The position numbers were made by a program, and so were the translations under genes. Shown piece by piece: positions 44,301 to 59,300 of a DNA stretch of 64,000 nucleotides. Where the stretch lies: positions 6,572,001 through 6,636,000 of the forward strand of contig JAVTVJ010000068.1 in NCBI GenBank assembly GCA_034509425.1, in the 5' to 3' direction. Origin of the DNA: Eopsaltria australis (taxonomy: Eukaryota > Chordata > Aves > Passeriformes > Petroicidae). Position 1 is the stretch's first letter. Every line of letters starts with the position of its first letter. The notes under the pieces were generated by a model. That model had not been told where the DNA came from. It searched no databases and worked only from the letters and a program-made list of their open reading frames with translations.

Positions 44301-47300
44301 CTAACAGAGACCAGCAGCAGCAAATAATACAATAATGCCAAACCAGAGTGATATTTCCCAGTGCACTCACCTAGCCCTTGGCAGAGGCAATTTGCAGGCT
44401 TCCGGAGACGGAGGTTGTTTGGGTGTTGGGTTTCCTTCCCGCTGCCATTCAGGCTGCCACTGAAGTACCTGAGCTATCATCAGTGAAACAGAAAGTTGCT
44501 TAAGAATGTGTTTCTGGAGGAAAAAATAGCCCTAGGGGGGAAATATGTAGGAAGAGAGGTATTTTAGTCTGCATGTGACTTGACTTTGGTTTGTACTCTG
44601 CAGTGTGGCCATCTCACCAGGAAGCCCTGCAGACCAGCTGGGGAGAAAGGGTGATGATTATTGTTAGGTAGGAAAATCCTGCCAGATTCTTACAGTCTTG
44701 GCTAGAAGTGAGTCATTCAAAAAAAATGGAGACATGCAAGATTTAATATTGTTGGTGGTGTGCTTGAGCTTTGCCTACCTTGAGCACATAATTGACATAT
44801 TAATTGATATAAGAGCCTGGCTTGAGCTCAGCACAGAACAGAGGTCAGTTTTAGGATTTAATGCTTAAATATAGCATTTTTTTTTTTCTTTGGGTTTTGT
44901 GCAGACACCAAAGCCCTTCTCCAGTTGCATTCTTCAGTCTTATTGTACTCCATTTTCACATCATTAAGTATTTTAAAAGCTGCATTTGGGTTCAGAATAT
45001 GAGTTTTGGTTTTCAGCATAGTACGTGATCTAAAGGCTTCTGTTGAAAGTCTGCTGAAGATGTCACAGTGAAGGGAGAAAAAAATATTACCAGAACCTGT
45101 TTTAAGTTATGCTTTGCATCCTAATTGTTCTGCTGCCGGAACTGGGCTGTATTAGATAACTGCCCATCCTCAGCCACAAAGAGGCCAGTTCTAATCAAAT
45201 ATAGAATAGCAAGCTGTCACTGTCATCCTTAATTTCCTATTTTCACAGGTCCTAATCAAGGATATCATGCTGAGTCAGATTTTTAGTTGGTTTTCTTTCT
45301 GCAGTCCCTTTAGAAGTTGCAAATACATAGCTAGAAAAAATGCAAGACAAAGAAAGAAACATCCAAGTGGGAAGTATTTGCTTCATGGAAACTCCATACC
45401 AAATAAAGGAAGTCTATACAAAATTATTTAATAGGAGGCCCTTGGCATAGCAGGGCCAAGATGTTAAACACTGGTTGGTGTACAGGAGTGTTTTTAATAT
45501 AACATTTGCCATCTCCTCCTTAACTTTTTACCTCATGAACTTTCAGAAATATATTCTTTGTAATTAAAAAAAGGAAAAAGGAAAGTGTTGGTAGTTGAAA
45601 TGAAAAGCATAACTTCAACCTCTAGGTATATTTGTGTTTTCGCTTGAGTTATTTCAATAAATTAGCTCAACACTGAGTTATTAATTTGTGTATGACCACA
45701 ATCTTGTTAGCAGAAGTTTTAGCAAGAGGAAGAACTCCTACATAGAGAAACAGTTATAGGGCTGAATAGACCTTGGAAGAAAATTTAGTCTCTCCTTTCT
45801 CAAGAACTCTTAGTAGAACTTTGTACCCCATGGCAAATGTCCCTGTTTGACATTCGGTAGATTAAAAAAGCAAGTTCTATGCTCTGAAATACTTATCATA
45901 TTAAAGAAAACTATTAATCTGAAAGTGATAACATGGCTTGGCCAGAGAGACACATTTTTCATATTTGATTTTCTTTGATGGCATGATATAGATGGAAACA
46001 TTTATTCAGGCTATATATTAAAAAACTTTGTTACTTAAAAGAAACTATTTGAATATCTAATCTGTTTTCTGGTGCCTGAATGTACCTGAGCCTGCTCCTG
46101 TTCCTGAGAAAGGGGTTTTGGGCAAAGACCTGTTACATGGTTTGCACAAATGTATCTTCAGTATTCTGGAAGCTTAATTTTTTTTGTTCAGGGGCAATTG
46201 CTACAGAAGATCTTCCAGTAGATAATGGGTAGCAAGTGTAAGAATTAATTTTGTCTTTTCAAAAAAAGGTTATAGCTGTGTAATGTACTGAGCCCTGCAT
46301 TAGGTATTAGTGGATTTGAGAACAAAGCATTTTTTTCTGTTTCCTTTGGGTTTGGTGTTTTGGTTTGTTTGTGGTTTTTTGTTTCATGGTGGTTTTTGTT
46401 TTGTTTGGTTTTTGTTCGCCTGTGTGTGTGTGGTTTTGGATTTAATTTAGTCTTCTGTTTTGTGGGGGTTTTTTTGGTGTGTGTTTTTGGGGTTTTTTTG
46501 AGGTTACAGACTCAGAAGAGCAAATGACTTTTTAGGTGTCAGCTTCAAAAAAAGGGTAGAACATTTTCTGTATCAGTGAAGGTTTCTGGTGCCTTAATAG
46601 GGAATTCCAAAGAGAGGAAATGGTAGTAGGTCGATGGAAAATAGCTAAGAACTACTGGGTGGTAGATTTTTTTGTCTGCATATCTCTGATTAATTGAAGG
46701 ATCAGGATTAGAAACATTAATTTTGGGATTCTTCTAGATCTGAAAAATGTAATGGGTTAGTTAAAATACTTTTTTGTAAGATTTGGATTTATAATGGGGT
46801 AGAAATGTATATATAATGCTCCCAAGAGTTTCTCTAGCTGTCTTAAGATGCATTCAAGCTAAAATCATCATTTCTCCTTTAATTTCTTTTCCATATGTTG
46901 GTTGAGGGTCACTTGGGATTATTTTTCTGCACTCAGAGGAATCCACAAACCACATGTGTAATTCACTTTGATCTCCTGGCTATACAAAATAAATAAAGGT
47001 CTAGCCTGGAGAAAGTAGTGGTAGGTCTTTCTTTGGATGTGCCCTTCAGCAGGATTTCAGGCGTAATGGAGGAATGTAAAGAAGATAATTGTAGAGATCC
47101 AAAAATATCTCAGATGCAGAGGCTTGTGGTTTGGGTTATGACCCAAATCTAGGTGAGGGACACGTAATATTTAGGTTAAAGTTTCTTATAGAACTGTTCC
47201 TTATAGAACTGTTCTGGAAAGGGCTGAGGTACAGCTAGTTCCCCTTAACCATTCCTGGCTCGACCAAATTGTCCCTAGCTGGAAGCCAGCCTTTCCTTTT

Positions 47301-50300
47301 CAGCAACACCACAGGCATGCTAAAAAGTACCTCATGTTGGTTAAGAGCAAACACTCCTAGGGCCTAATAGGCCTCTGATGAGGAAGTCCTTGGAGTCCTT
47401 CAAAATGGAAATAATAATTTGGCTGTGGCCTGTGTTGTATGAACAGAAGGTCTCTCAAACTGCAAAGCTTCAGCCTTAAGTCAGGTCAAGATTGCAGTGA
47501 CTCTATGAGTTACTAAATGTTTTTCCACTTACCATAATATTTCCTGCAAAGCTATTTGTGTTCCTGATGAGTTTTTCCATTTTGATTTGATGACCTCCAT
47601 TAAAGTTTTAGGGGCCCTTTTGTCTTACCACTGAAAAGCAAATGGCTTTTTGTGAACAGTTCAGAGCTGGAAGTCTGAGGCACGTAATTCAGTGCTTATT
47701 ACCTGTGGTGAATGTTGGTTGTTAACCCAGAAGTTTCTTTTCCTTTCTCTGAAGTCTGCAGTACAATGGTGTACAGCTGGCTTTTCTTTTTTTTTTTTTT
47801 TGTTTGTTTCTCTGGGTGACCATGCAGGAAGCAATAAATTAAAAACAAAACAAAACTCCACAAACATTCCTAAATCTCAGCACTGCAAAGGAGCTGATTT
47901 AAATTATGTGAATCATTTGTGAACATGTCTTCCAGGCCTTTTAAATTTAATTTATGATTGTGGAAACCAGTTTAAAAATTAAGTTTCTGTACTGTTCCAG
48001 GCCCAGTGAGACACCTACTTTGGGCTAATTTGCTGTGCTAAGCTTTGTAGTGTGTCTGTTTTCTCAATGTCAGTCAGTTTAAAATGAGGAATTTCCAATG
48101 TGGTAAACAGAAAGAAATGGAGGCCTTTTAGGAGGATATGGTGTGTGGCTTTCTAAAGAACATGAGACAGACAGCAAACAAATTATCTTGGCAGCATAGG
48201 CAACTTTTCCCAAGATAATCTCCAATGATTTCCTTTGGAAAATAAATTCTTCATAAGTAAAAGCAGTAAGTAAAAATATCTCTTTGGAAATTTATACTGT
48301 TTGACTATAGGATATCCTTTCAGACTTATCCCAGGAGTTGGTGCTGAGCAGTTGTTGCTGTTGAATGATTGCTGCCCTGCACAGAAGACCCTGTGCCACA
48401 GGGCTCTTTTAGGGCTTGTTTTTTTTCTCCCACCATTCAACTGGTGCTCAGTTGGGACCACTGGGATAATTTGGATGTGTCTCATGAAATCTGTAATACA
48501 GGTGCTGACACTCATCCCTAGGTTTTCATATAAGTTGACTCGTCTTGTGATTTGTTTCCTTCAAAGGTATTTGAGCTATTTTAGAGCTATCCCAAGTATG
48601 AGGAAGAATACCAGCAATAATTAAAATAAAGGAGGGTATTTATGTTTTTGCCTCCAATATATTGCTGAGTAGCTGCTCTTGAATAACAAAAAAGCAGAAA
48701 TAGCATTTAATGCTGTTTTGCTTGGTCTTTTCTGCAATAAATGAATCTCTTTTCAATGGTACAGACACTTTTTTTCAGTAGTCCAGGTCTTTCCTATAGT
48801 GGCTTATTTATCTGAATGTAAGAAAAAGCATAAGTGGCACAAGTCAGGTAAATCTCTCCAGACAAGAAGGTAATAGCTTTTTTGGTAAAATGAAATACCT
48901 AAGTCAAAAGTTAAGAAGTCAGGACTTTTTCCAGGCTTTGTGGTTGCTCAGAATGAACGTTGTGTTTGTAATGGGTGATTTTGGAAAACCATGAGTACAG
49001 AGAGGAGACAATTTTGGTTCCTAAATGAGGTTTAAAGGCAGCACAGCAACTGAGCCACTGGATTCCCACAGCATCTCCCTGGTTTGGAGACTAGAATGGC
49101 ATCCTCCTCTGAGCCCTCAGCTAGAACCAAAGTGGGCATCCTGCTCACTTCTGTTCCACATGGGGCACATATTTCCCCTAAATTTAGAGTGAACTTGGTG
49201 TTTGTATGATAGATATCATTCATACTTGCAGATACTGAATTTCAAAATTTTTGAAGGCTGTGTTTGGGTGGGTAATTTTACAGAATGAGGATGCATACAT
49301 CGAAAGGCACAGCAATCCATGACATCTGATTCCCTTTTTTGACAAAAAAAATTCCACAAGTACATGTTGAAAGTATTATTGTAATGAAGTAAATACAATA
49401 CTGCCATTTAGTATGGAGCTCCACCAACTATATTGTAACAATGGGGAAATTTGCAATCTTCTGGTTTAAATGTGATTTAAACTCTTCTGCCTAATGTTAT
49501 AATGACACACGTTATCCCCTACAACATAATACTGGAAGGCCAGAGGGGCAAGGCAGGGAAGAGGAAAATTCTACTCAAAAGTGTAAGATTTATTATTGAA
49601 ATTAAATTTATGAGCAGAGGCTCTCATCCTCATAAAGCGATTCTTGGTTAGGTCACAGTTTGTGTACAGTTAAGTTAACTTTTGGAAGAACTCACATGAT
49701 GGGCTTATCTTTTGATATACAAACCCAGAGAATTTACAAAATGCTGAAACTGTAAACAAACAACATTTCCGTTTTGGAAATGTGCTTTGTATTAGGGCAC
49801 TGAACAGCATTAGGAAGCATTTATGTAAGCACAGCTGTGTGAATGCTATTTCCATGAGAACTTCCATATTGCTGAAATGGACATTCAGGAAAAGAATTGA
49901 GGAATTCCTTTTTGAGGGGCAAGGAGGAACCCTAGAATGTCAGTATATTAGTTGGGTTTATTTGTTTAAATACAGCATCCTTGAATGAAATTGGTATTTG
50001 GGAATATTTGTTTGATTTACTTGGTTTATGTTCCTTGGGAGCTAGAACCTTTATGAACTGATTAATTACTAGATTTTAATGAATTCCTGTGGAAATTCCT
50101 ATGAATTATATCCTCATGAGTGCAAAATTAATTCAAAATGATTTAAATGTTCCATTGGAATATCAGAAGAATTAATAATGAGGGGCTGTTATTTTCAAGA
50201 GTCACTGCTCCATCCATGGTGAGATGAATGCTGCCATCAAGAAATTGGTTGATGGACATTAATTGTATCAAATCCAAAAGATAGTTTCCTGCATTGATAA

Positions 50301-53300
50301 CTGGTGTCTTGATCATGATTAAATACTTTAAACAAACAAAACAAAACAAACCCCCAAAACAAAGAAAAAAATTCCACCAACGCTCCAAAACTAAAACAAT
50401 GAAAAAAAGCACAAACAAACCAAATTTCCCCCCCTCCAAACCAATCTCCAACCCATCCTCTTCCCTCATCTCATAAAATAAAACAAGGGGAGGAGGGAGA
50501 CACAGTTTATCAAAACAAGGCAGGCCTAGATTATGGCATGAGCTCCACAAGGGCCATTCTGAGGAGTGAACTCCTGGAGCTGCAGAATACACTGGTGGTT
50601 TTATTAAAGGAAAAAAAAAAAAAAACCCAAGTTACTGGTTTGAAAATATAGAAACTTTTATATCTAATATCTAAGGCATGTCTGAGACCAAGACAAGGCT
50701 TTCCAAAAGTGACTCATGGCCCTGTCCATTGACACCCTGGGTGGCTCTGCCTTCCAAAGAAAAGGGAATATACAATACAGCAGGTGTAGGGCAGTCTAAG
50801 AGGAGTCCAGTGCTCTGCATTATTTCATATTCCTGTGAGAACAAGGAGTTTGCCATTATGAAATTTGCTTTGAGTGATTACTTCAAGCACTTGAAATTAT
50901 GTCAAGTGCTCCGGTAAGACGATTCTGGTGATCTGATTATTATCAGTGGGGAACTGAGAGAAAAATGGTAAGATAGTAGTAGAAGGCTGGTTAAGAAAGG
51001 AATGTCGAAGGCATGAAAGTGGAAATAAAGTATGCTTTGGAAAAATTTTAAAACCGCTTTATAAGCACCAGAAAGATGTATTGATTTGCTATTTTATTTT
51101 ACTTTAGGCACTCAAAACAAAACGCTTTAATTGGCAAGGATAGTTTTAAGCATATGGAGAAATATTTTTTGCAAGCCTTTGATGCTAGTTTGTTTTCCCA
51201 TATATGTATTTAGCAAACACTAGAGAAATCTGGACTATAATTCATTAGAAACTCAAAATAGTTATTTATAAAATACAATGAAAAATATTTTGTACTGCAT
51301 TAAGCTTTGTCTGCTTCCCTTCCTGTGCTCTGAAACTGAGAATTGTTTACAGCCACCAAGGGATAAAGAAAAAGAAGAAGAGCCTTAATGTCAGTAAAAA
51401 TTTAGCAATTATTTAATTTATATATGGTGGTGAGAAAATTTTTCATTGCTTTTCTTGTTTGTTTATTTGTGAGGAAGTAAAAATTTTATCTTTAGATTGT
51501 CTATTTTCTTATTTTGGACTTCTGGGAACAAATTTTTATTTGAAAACCAATGATTTGCAGTTCACTTCTGATAAAGCTTCTGGTGGGGAAGAGGACTCCA
51601 GACTGCACATATCAGATTGTGCATAAGATACCTGAACTAGCAAGAAGCACTGCAGAGCAGTTAGCAGAACTGGTAGTTTACAGAAAAGAAATAAATTTAG
51701 GTTAGCTCATATTTTAGGGAAACCTCAGAAATCAAATATTGCTATCAATCACTAGGAGAGGAAAGTTGTTTTGTACAATAAAGTTGCCTATCAGGAGATA
51801 TTCTCAGCAGAACTTGTGTTTTAAAGGCGTAAAAGAATTTAATGAGGCCTTGAAGTTATGTATTTGAGGCTGGCTTGTACTGGTGTCAGACGAGAGCTGT
51901 AAGCAGGCATCTGCACATCCACTGAGATTTGTCTCTGTGGTATTTTCAAGGCAGGCAAAATCTTGCTTTTCTCTTCTTCCAAGGCTTCCAGATGCAAAAC
52001 AATTCTGAAATAGAAGCTGGGCAGGTGCATTCATGTGGGAATTTGACCTGTGCTATTAACCTGCTAAGAGGGATAAAGTTGTACTGAAATATTAAATGGT
52101 TGTGTCCAACAGCAGATGTCCATGTCTTTTTCAGAAGAGTACTCTGAGAGAACAGATTTAACTCTAAGAATAATCTTGGCTTGATGATACTTGTCTTGTT
52201 CCCAAGAAATATGTTCAGCTTGAAATATCAGTGAAGTCTGTCACTTCCTTTTAGAACATACATACATACAGACATATATATATGTATGTATATCTGTATA
52301 ATATTATTCACTTCCCCTCTATACCCCGTTCCAGCTATAAGAGTCAGATTTCCAAACTGATGAGAATAAAAATATATGTATCAGATTTTCTTCTTTTACT
52401 ATGTTTTAACCTGGAATGTTGCAATCTAATTAAATCCCTATTTTAATGTGTCAAGACAGGAATGTTACCATTGATTGAGTGATGTCAGCAGTCTTGTGTA
52501 TAATTTTATATGCTGTGGCCAGTGCTTTTATTTTGGGATAGAACATTGTGCCCCTCATAGGCACAATGAAACTTACCACTGTCAACTCTCCTTCACTTTG
52601 GGGTCTGAAAAAAAGGAATTGGAAACCAGATACTCTAAATGAATGTCAGTTGGCCCCAAACTATTCTGAAATGATCACTCTTGGAATGTGTAAGCTTGTG
52701 TTACTTCAGACTGTACATTTGTCTAGCTGTGATGTCTGTAACTGCAGTGTGGTTCCAAAGTTTTTTGTGTGCCCTTTGGCATCCTGGCCAAATCTTTGCT
52801 CTATGAACCACACTGACCTTGACTTCTGAAATCCAGTGTGCTGAGAGTTTCAAGAGGGGGCAATACCTTCATGCCATAGTTGGAGTGCTAAGACAGCCCC
52901 AGTGGCACAAGTGCAGTTGGATACTTGGATTTTAGAGGTTACTTTTCAGGAACTCTTTTGCTATAGCTTTTGTGCATGAAGAAAATGTGGGAACAAAGGT
53001 TTGGACATTTTTAAGGAGGACTAGATTAATCGTAATTATCTTATAGTTCAGGGGCCTCAGGGAATGACATTCTGCACACATGTGTTGTGTGTTTTATTTG
53101 ATTGCCAAACTCCAAGAAGCTTTTTCTCTACATTTATGTGTTAATTCCTCACAGAACATCCTTAAAAGAACCTGTTGCTGGCATCAGAGGATTTTCTGCA
53201 GATTTCCAAAAGGTAACTTGGGTTTTGTTTCTTCACAGACGCAGCTGACAATAATGCTGACTTAGGGAGGAAACAAAAGTTGTCACTGATAACTGGAGAT

Positions 53301-56300
53301 GAGAAAGCTCTTTTAATTATTCTTTTCATCAGTTTAGAAACTCAGTCCTTGTAGCTGTAGATCACAGTGAGGGCAGGGTGACGAGCAGAGTCTTTATTGC
53401 TCAAGTATTGAAAGAGAAATTCTCCGTCATTGGGTATTTGCAAATAAACCTGCTGAATGGGTAGGCCCTAGGGCTGCTTTCTGAGTTTGATCCCAAAAAG
53501 ATTGCATTACAAGCTGCTTTCAGTCTAGTACTGAGCATCATCTGGGCAATGCCAAGCAACTCCCACTGTCTCTGAAATTAAAGAGACTGAGCGGCATTCA
53601 CCATCTCCAAAGGATCAAGCTCTTTGAGTGTGTGGATCAAGTTCAGCAAGCTTTATGCTCATAGAGGAGGACTATTCCAATCACTTGGACTCTGGTATGA
53701 GTTAGATAAGGAACAATGTGTGGCTCACTTTCTTTATCTGCAACAGTGGATAATGGCTGTATCTCCTTGGTCTGTCATGTCTAAGAGTGCTTTGAGATCT
53801 GTATCCTAAATGTATAGGGTGCAATTGCAGGAGTAACCATTAGATTATTTCCTGTGCCTTTTTTATGTCACACACAATTGCACCACCCATGTAATGCAGC
53901 TCAGTAGCTTGCACTGGGATTAAACAGAATTGGCTTTGGGGTAAAGTTTATCTCCCAAAAAAGCAGGAAGTCTTGAAAATATTAAGGGGCAGAGAAGCCA
54001 CTATCTCCTCCGGTTGCTGGTGTTAGTTTTTAATCACTGGCACTGCTGAATTTGTCTTCATCGTTCTACAGTTGGCTTTTTTGGTGCCTTTTTTCAGTAG
54101 ACTAAAGAACTCTCAGGCACCAAGAACTTCCTAAAGGTGTTTTGATATTGTGATCCCATCATCCTTTCACATCTCTTGTGAGAAAAACCATGCTCCCTCA
54201 TTGCATACTTTTTTTTGTCCCGCCCATCTGTTTCTCAAGCCACACCCTCCAAAGAAAAAAACCCAGTTGTTTGGATATTTTTCTGTCCTCTGTCCAACTG
54301 TCCAACATTGTTTCTACAATTCAGACAGCCAAAGGGCAGGCCATGTTCCAGTCTGTCTCACCAGCCTGTGTACACACTAAGATCATCTCCCCATTTTGAT
54401 ACTTCTCTGGTTTCGCAGTCCAAGACTGCTGTCTGTTCTAGCATTGCCCTGGGAGTTCATGCTGAATTATTTGTCTGCTTCTAGCTTTTCACTCATCCAG
54501 GGTTACAACTTTCCAGGAAATGGGATGTCCCTTGGGATTCTTGTATAATTATTGTTTTGTTTACAGTCCAAGCATATTCTCCAGGGGATGTTTGCACATG
54601 GAGTTGTTTTTCTTCAAGATACAAAGCATTATAATATATTTCAGATCATTGTCAGATATCACTGTGCAAACACTTGAGCTTGCATTTTCCACCTGGAGCA
54701 AATGTTTGTAAAAAGGATAAGGACAAAAACGAATGGGAAAAATGCTATTGTCTTTACTAGCACAATGTGTTCTCTATATCTAGGGTTGTAAAATGCAGAG
54801 AAAACTTTTATTTTTCTCATTAGACTAGGAAATAAGCCTCATGAATAACATAGTGTTTCTCAGGATTTCAACACAACTGTATGTATAGAAAACTGTCTGA
54901 TAGGGTACAATATATGTACAATCTGATCAGGACACTGATAAATTGAATCAATATTTCTAATCTGAATAAATGGCGTGCATGTTCCTTTTCTCTGCAAATC
55001 TGGCTTTACAATAATTTTTCATGAACTCCAAGTCAGAAGAAGGAAAGGCACAGGTTTTCTTGGTGCCATAAATAAAATATGGTGGTTCAAAACCAAAGTG
55101 AAGTTGTGCAAGACAGTAGGCTCAAAAAACAGCAAGGGCTGGAAAAGGAAAGTAAGATTAAAGGTAATACTTAGCCACAAGACTATCCTTAGCAGCTTCA
55201 GAATAGTATGCAGTTAAATAAACACACATGCAAAGCTTACTTTGTAATGTGCCTTGCTCTCACTTTTAACAGCAGATGATTGCTATTTACTCAAGGGTAG
55301 TGAACCAGAGGAAGCTGGCCTTTTTTAGCCTTCTTGCCCTGAAAAAGAACTGTGTGAAGGCAACTCAATATAAACTCACTTCCTTCCCTTCCCAGCTCCC
55401 CACCCCCAGCTGTGGCTTTTTTCCTTGGCTGTATATCTGAGCATCTCTGGTTCAGACAAGGGAAGATCACTCTCAGCTATGGAGTGCTTTTTTACTGGTG
55501 ATGCTGAGTCTTTGTGTTTTATACGAGAGTCAGGGAGTGCAATGATGCAAACCCACCTGACCTGGGGTGACAGTAGTTCAAGAATCTTGACTGCAATAGG
55601 AACCTCTGCACCTTCAGCTCCTTAGTACAAGAAAGTGAATGATGAAGCCATTTGCAACCTCAGGAAATTTAGGATATTGTGAACACCTTTAGCCAGTTTT
55701 TGACTGTGCAAATGGTAATTGCTTAATGAGATCAGTTATGTTATTACAGCACTGTTGAGTGGAATTGCCAACAGGTATTGACACTTGCCATAACTAAATT
55801 TTATGTGAAGGAAAACATAAATCTTGCATTCGGGCATCCTGTGCATATGGAAACATGAACAATGAGGTGCTGAGGTCAGTGATAGAGGCCAAGATCTTTT
55901 TTTATCCCAAAGAGAAATTACTTTGGAAATAATTTTTAAGTGAAGAAAGTGAAAGATATAACTGAAAAAGAGCTGTTTTACTAAAAAAGCCATTCAGACA
56001 TGTACTTGATATTTGGCTAAGGAAATGGGATCCAAACTGTATATTCAGCTGGCTTAAGCTATGCTGGTTCACTTTGCTTGTCCTGGTGATATTTGGTTAT
56101 GATACTCTGCTTTGCAGGCAGGCTAGTGGTATAACTCAGTAGCAGCAATAAATTGTTAAAATTTGGTTGATGTTATTAACAATTCTGTGCTTTTTCAAAA
56201 GCCTGGAAATCAGCTTAGATTGTGGTTTCTTTTTAACCTCTGCAGCCAGGTTGCTATTCTACGTCTAGTGCTGTATCATTCAATTGAGAGCTGACAAATG

Positions 56301-59300
56301 AGCTGTTATTTTAAGGGTGTCTTTTCAATATCGTTGGAGTGATGTGTATTTCCTGATCTGATCAAAACTATTTATTCCTAACAATTCTTTAGAGGTAAAA
56401 GTTTGGTGTCCTAAAATGGAAGATTGCTTTAAGAAATTAGAACTTACAGTTTGAAACAAGAAAACAAAAAGCAAGCAAGCAAGACAGCTTCAAGAACAAG
56501 CTCAATGTCCTTCTCAGTGCTGAGCCATTTTTGTCAAAATGTTTGTAGCCCTAATCTCCCTAACTAAGTCAAAGTTTAAGGAAACTGTGCTTAAGGAAAG
56601 CCTATCAGACTGAACTTCTCAGTGGATTGGTATGAATACACACAATTCCTCAGTGAGGTGAGAGAGCTGGAGCTTGGAAACAAAGGAATTAAACTGCAAA
56701 CCTGTGTTATCTTATGAGGTTCAACATTAATGGATCTTTGGTGGTCTTTCTCTTCCTATCCCTTGAAAGGCCACATAGGTTCTGCTTACATTTTGATGTC
56801 AAAACAGAAAACATCTGAAGCTATTACAGTTTTTCAAGGTGGAAAGACAGTCCTCCCAGACAGATATAGTTCAGGTGAATTTTTTCAGAGGGGCTGAATT
56901 TGCTCTCCATGTGTCACTTGCTGGCATTTCCCTTTCCATAAATGAGAGCCTGAAATCCCTGTCATGCCAGGACATGAAGCACTGTTCAGAGAGTGTGGGA
57001 TGGCCCTGGGGCAGGTTTGTTCAGCTTGCAGAGTCCTGGGGGAGCTGAGCTGCTGCCCTCCTGAATCCTTCCCTGTGGAGAGCAGCGTGCATCGACCCAC
57101 ACAAACAGATATGCTCTGTACAGAGTGGGTTTGTCAGAGCCTGCAGCTGCAACCAGGCTACTCACAGCACCCAATATTGCTAATTTAAAGAGATCTTGAT
57201 GGGCCTACATTGATTTCAGTCATAGTAGTGACTTTCTTTCCATGAATAAGCAGCCTCTAGACAGACTATTTGATTACATATATCTTTGGTCAGTATGCTG
57301 TGCTTCTTGCCTTTTCTTGCTACTCTTGCCTTTTCTTGCTACTCTTGCCTTTTCTTGCTACTCTTGCCTTTTCTTGCTATTCATCTTTAAGACTTTAGAT
57401 ACTCAAGGACATGTAAAATCCATATGTATTTGTGAGCTAAATAAGAAGCAAATCTCTAAATCTTGTATTTGGATTTTATTCTAGCTAATGTAGAAATCAT
57501 GTGGATGTGAGCAGTGCTTCAGGTTTGAGCTTCTAAATCTTTCTGAAAACTTGAGGCTGGGAAACCTCCACAGCCTAAAGAGCATCTGTGGATGACACCC
57601 CCTATTTCAGTGTCCACAGGATTCAAGCATCTTATTACGACTTTCATATTTGATCACTGGACTTGTCTTCATAAAAGAATTCTGAGCAAGCAACATCTAC
57701 CCCACCTCACTCTCTGCAATAGTGCAGGGAGGGTTACATTTTCTTTCTGTCACATAATGAGATGGTTTGATGGGAAAACACCAGGTCTGATTTTAACACA
57801 ATTTGATGCAGTTAAATCTCTAGAGTTGATTTTATTGGCTCTTATCATCTGTTTCTCTCTTGGGCTTTAGCCATTGGATTTTATTAGCTTCAAAATTTCA
57901 TGGTTGCACAGATCACTGGAAAAGACAGAAATTATTGTAATGGCTTTAATGGGAGAGTAATTTTTCATCCTTAGTTTTATGGAGGCTTCATGTATCATTT
58001 CTTTTAAAATGCCATTTTAAAAACGTGAACAGGTCTGATTATGCTGCTAAGAATTATGCATACTGAACATATATATTGATGATTGGCATTATATTGTATT
58101 TAACAAATATTGAAATATTTGAGGATTTGAAACCAAAGCTATCCTCTCCAGAAGTATTTTTAGGGAAAAATCTTATTCATAACTAAAAGGGAATGATCTC
58201 ATTAAATCTCTTCAGGGTCTAAGCAAAAGAATTGGGAAATGGTTTTTTTTTTTTTGTTTTTTTTTTTTTTTTTGTATGTTTGTTAAGGAGAAAAGGGATT
58301 GGATGAGTAAAGCGGCATTTACTCATCACTATGATATTCCCTGAGTAATAAAACAGTTTGAGGTCTGCATTATGGTGCCCTGAGTGCTCACATGAACTCA
58401 GATAGGGAATATCTAAGGGGTGCAGCATGGCTTTTCCCCCAGGGTGCTACAGAAATTCTGGGAAATAAGTGCCATAAAATCCTGCCTCAAGGAGTGATTT
58501 CCTAATACTGAGAGAAGCTGTGCAAACCCAGGCTGTTCTCAGCTGTAGAACTGAGCAGTCCCGCCTAACTTTTGCCTCCCAGGAAAGCAGGCATTGCAGG
58601 GTGGACTCTGACAAGCTGCTGAAAGGAGCAGGGCTGGAGTGAGCAGCTGCCAGTGTTTGCGGGAGGTTGCTGCTTTTGGATGGCAGTACCACCAGCCCTT
58701 CAGTTCTCTGTATGTCCCCAGCCAGTGTTGGCAGAGGAATAGCCTTGCATTGACCCTGATCCAGCTCTGTGTGGGAGCTGTTTGGTTTTGCCATGGCTGG
58801 TGTTATGGAGTCTCAGTGGTTCTCTGCATTCACAGACCTCTGGGATTCCTGTGTTCCACTTTGTTCCCCCTTTCTTGTGGAGCATGCTTCTCAGCACACT
58901 TGCACTGTGCTGCCTCTGCTCATTTGAAACCCAGAGCACTGGGTGGTACTTTGGTGCAGGGAAGGGGGTCTTGAATTTTTCAAGACTTTGTAGCTCTGGC
59001 TGAGCACATGGCAGGAGTGACTCGATACCAGCAAAGCCGCTCCTTCCAGTGGTCCCAGTAACAATAAGGTGATGCTGTGCAGGACCTGGTTGGGTCTTGC
59101 AAAACCAGACGAGGCCCAACAGAGTTTGCCAGCCCTGTTCCTGTGCTGGGCTCAAGAGTTACCTGCTTCTCTTGGCCGTGGAAGTGCTTGCGCTGTGTAG
59201 CACCTGAACTGGCAGATCTCTCTGAAGCTCAGCTGCCTCTGCATTTAGGCACAGTACTTTGTATCTGCAGCTGCATCACGCCTGATTTACAGCTTGGCTA

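Noticed and set aside
58700..59155. 151-aa antisense open frame in PHEX intron 3
   Set aside because: No recognisable domain and no splice or promoter evidence. It overlaps other chance frames in a GC-richer patch.
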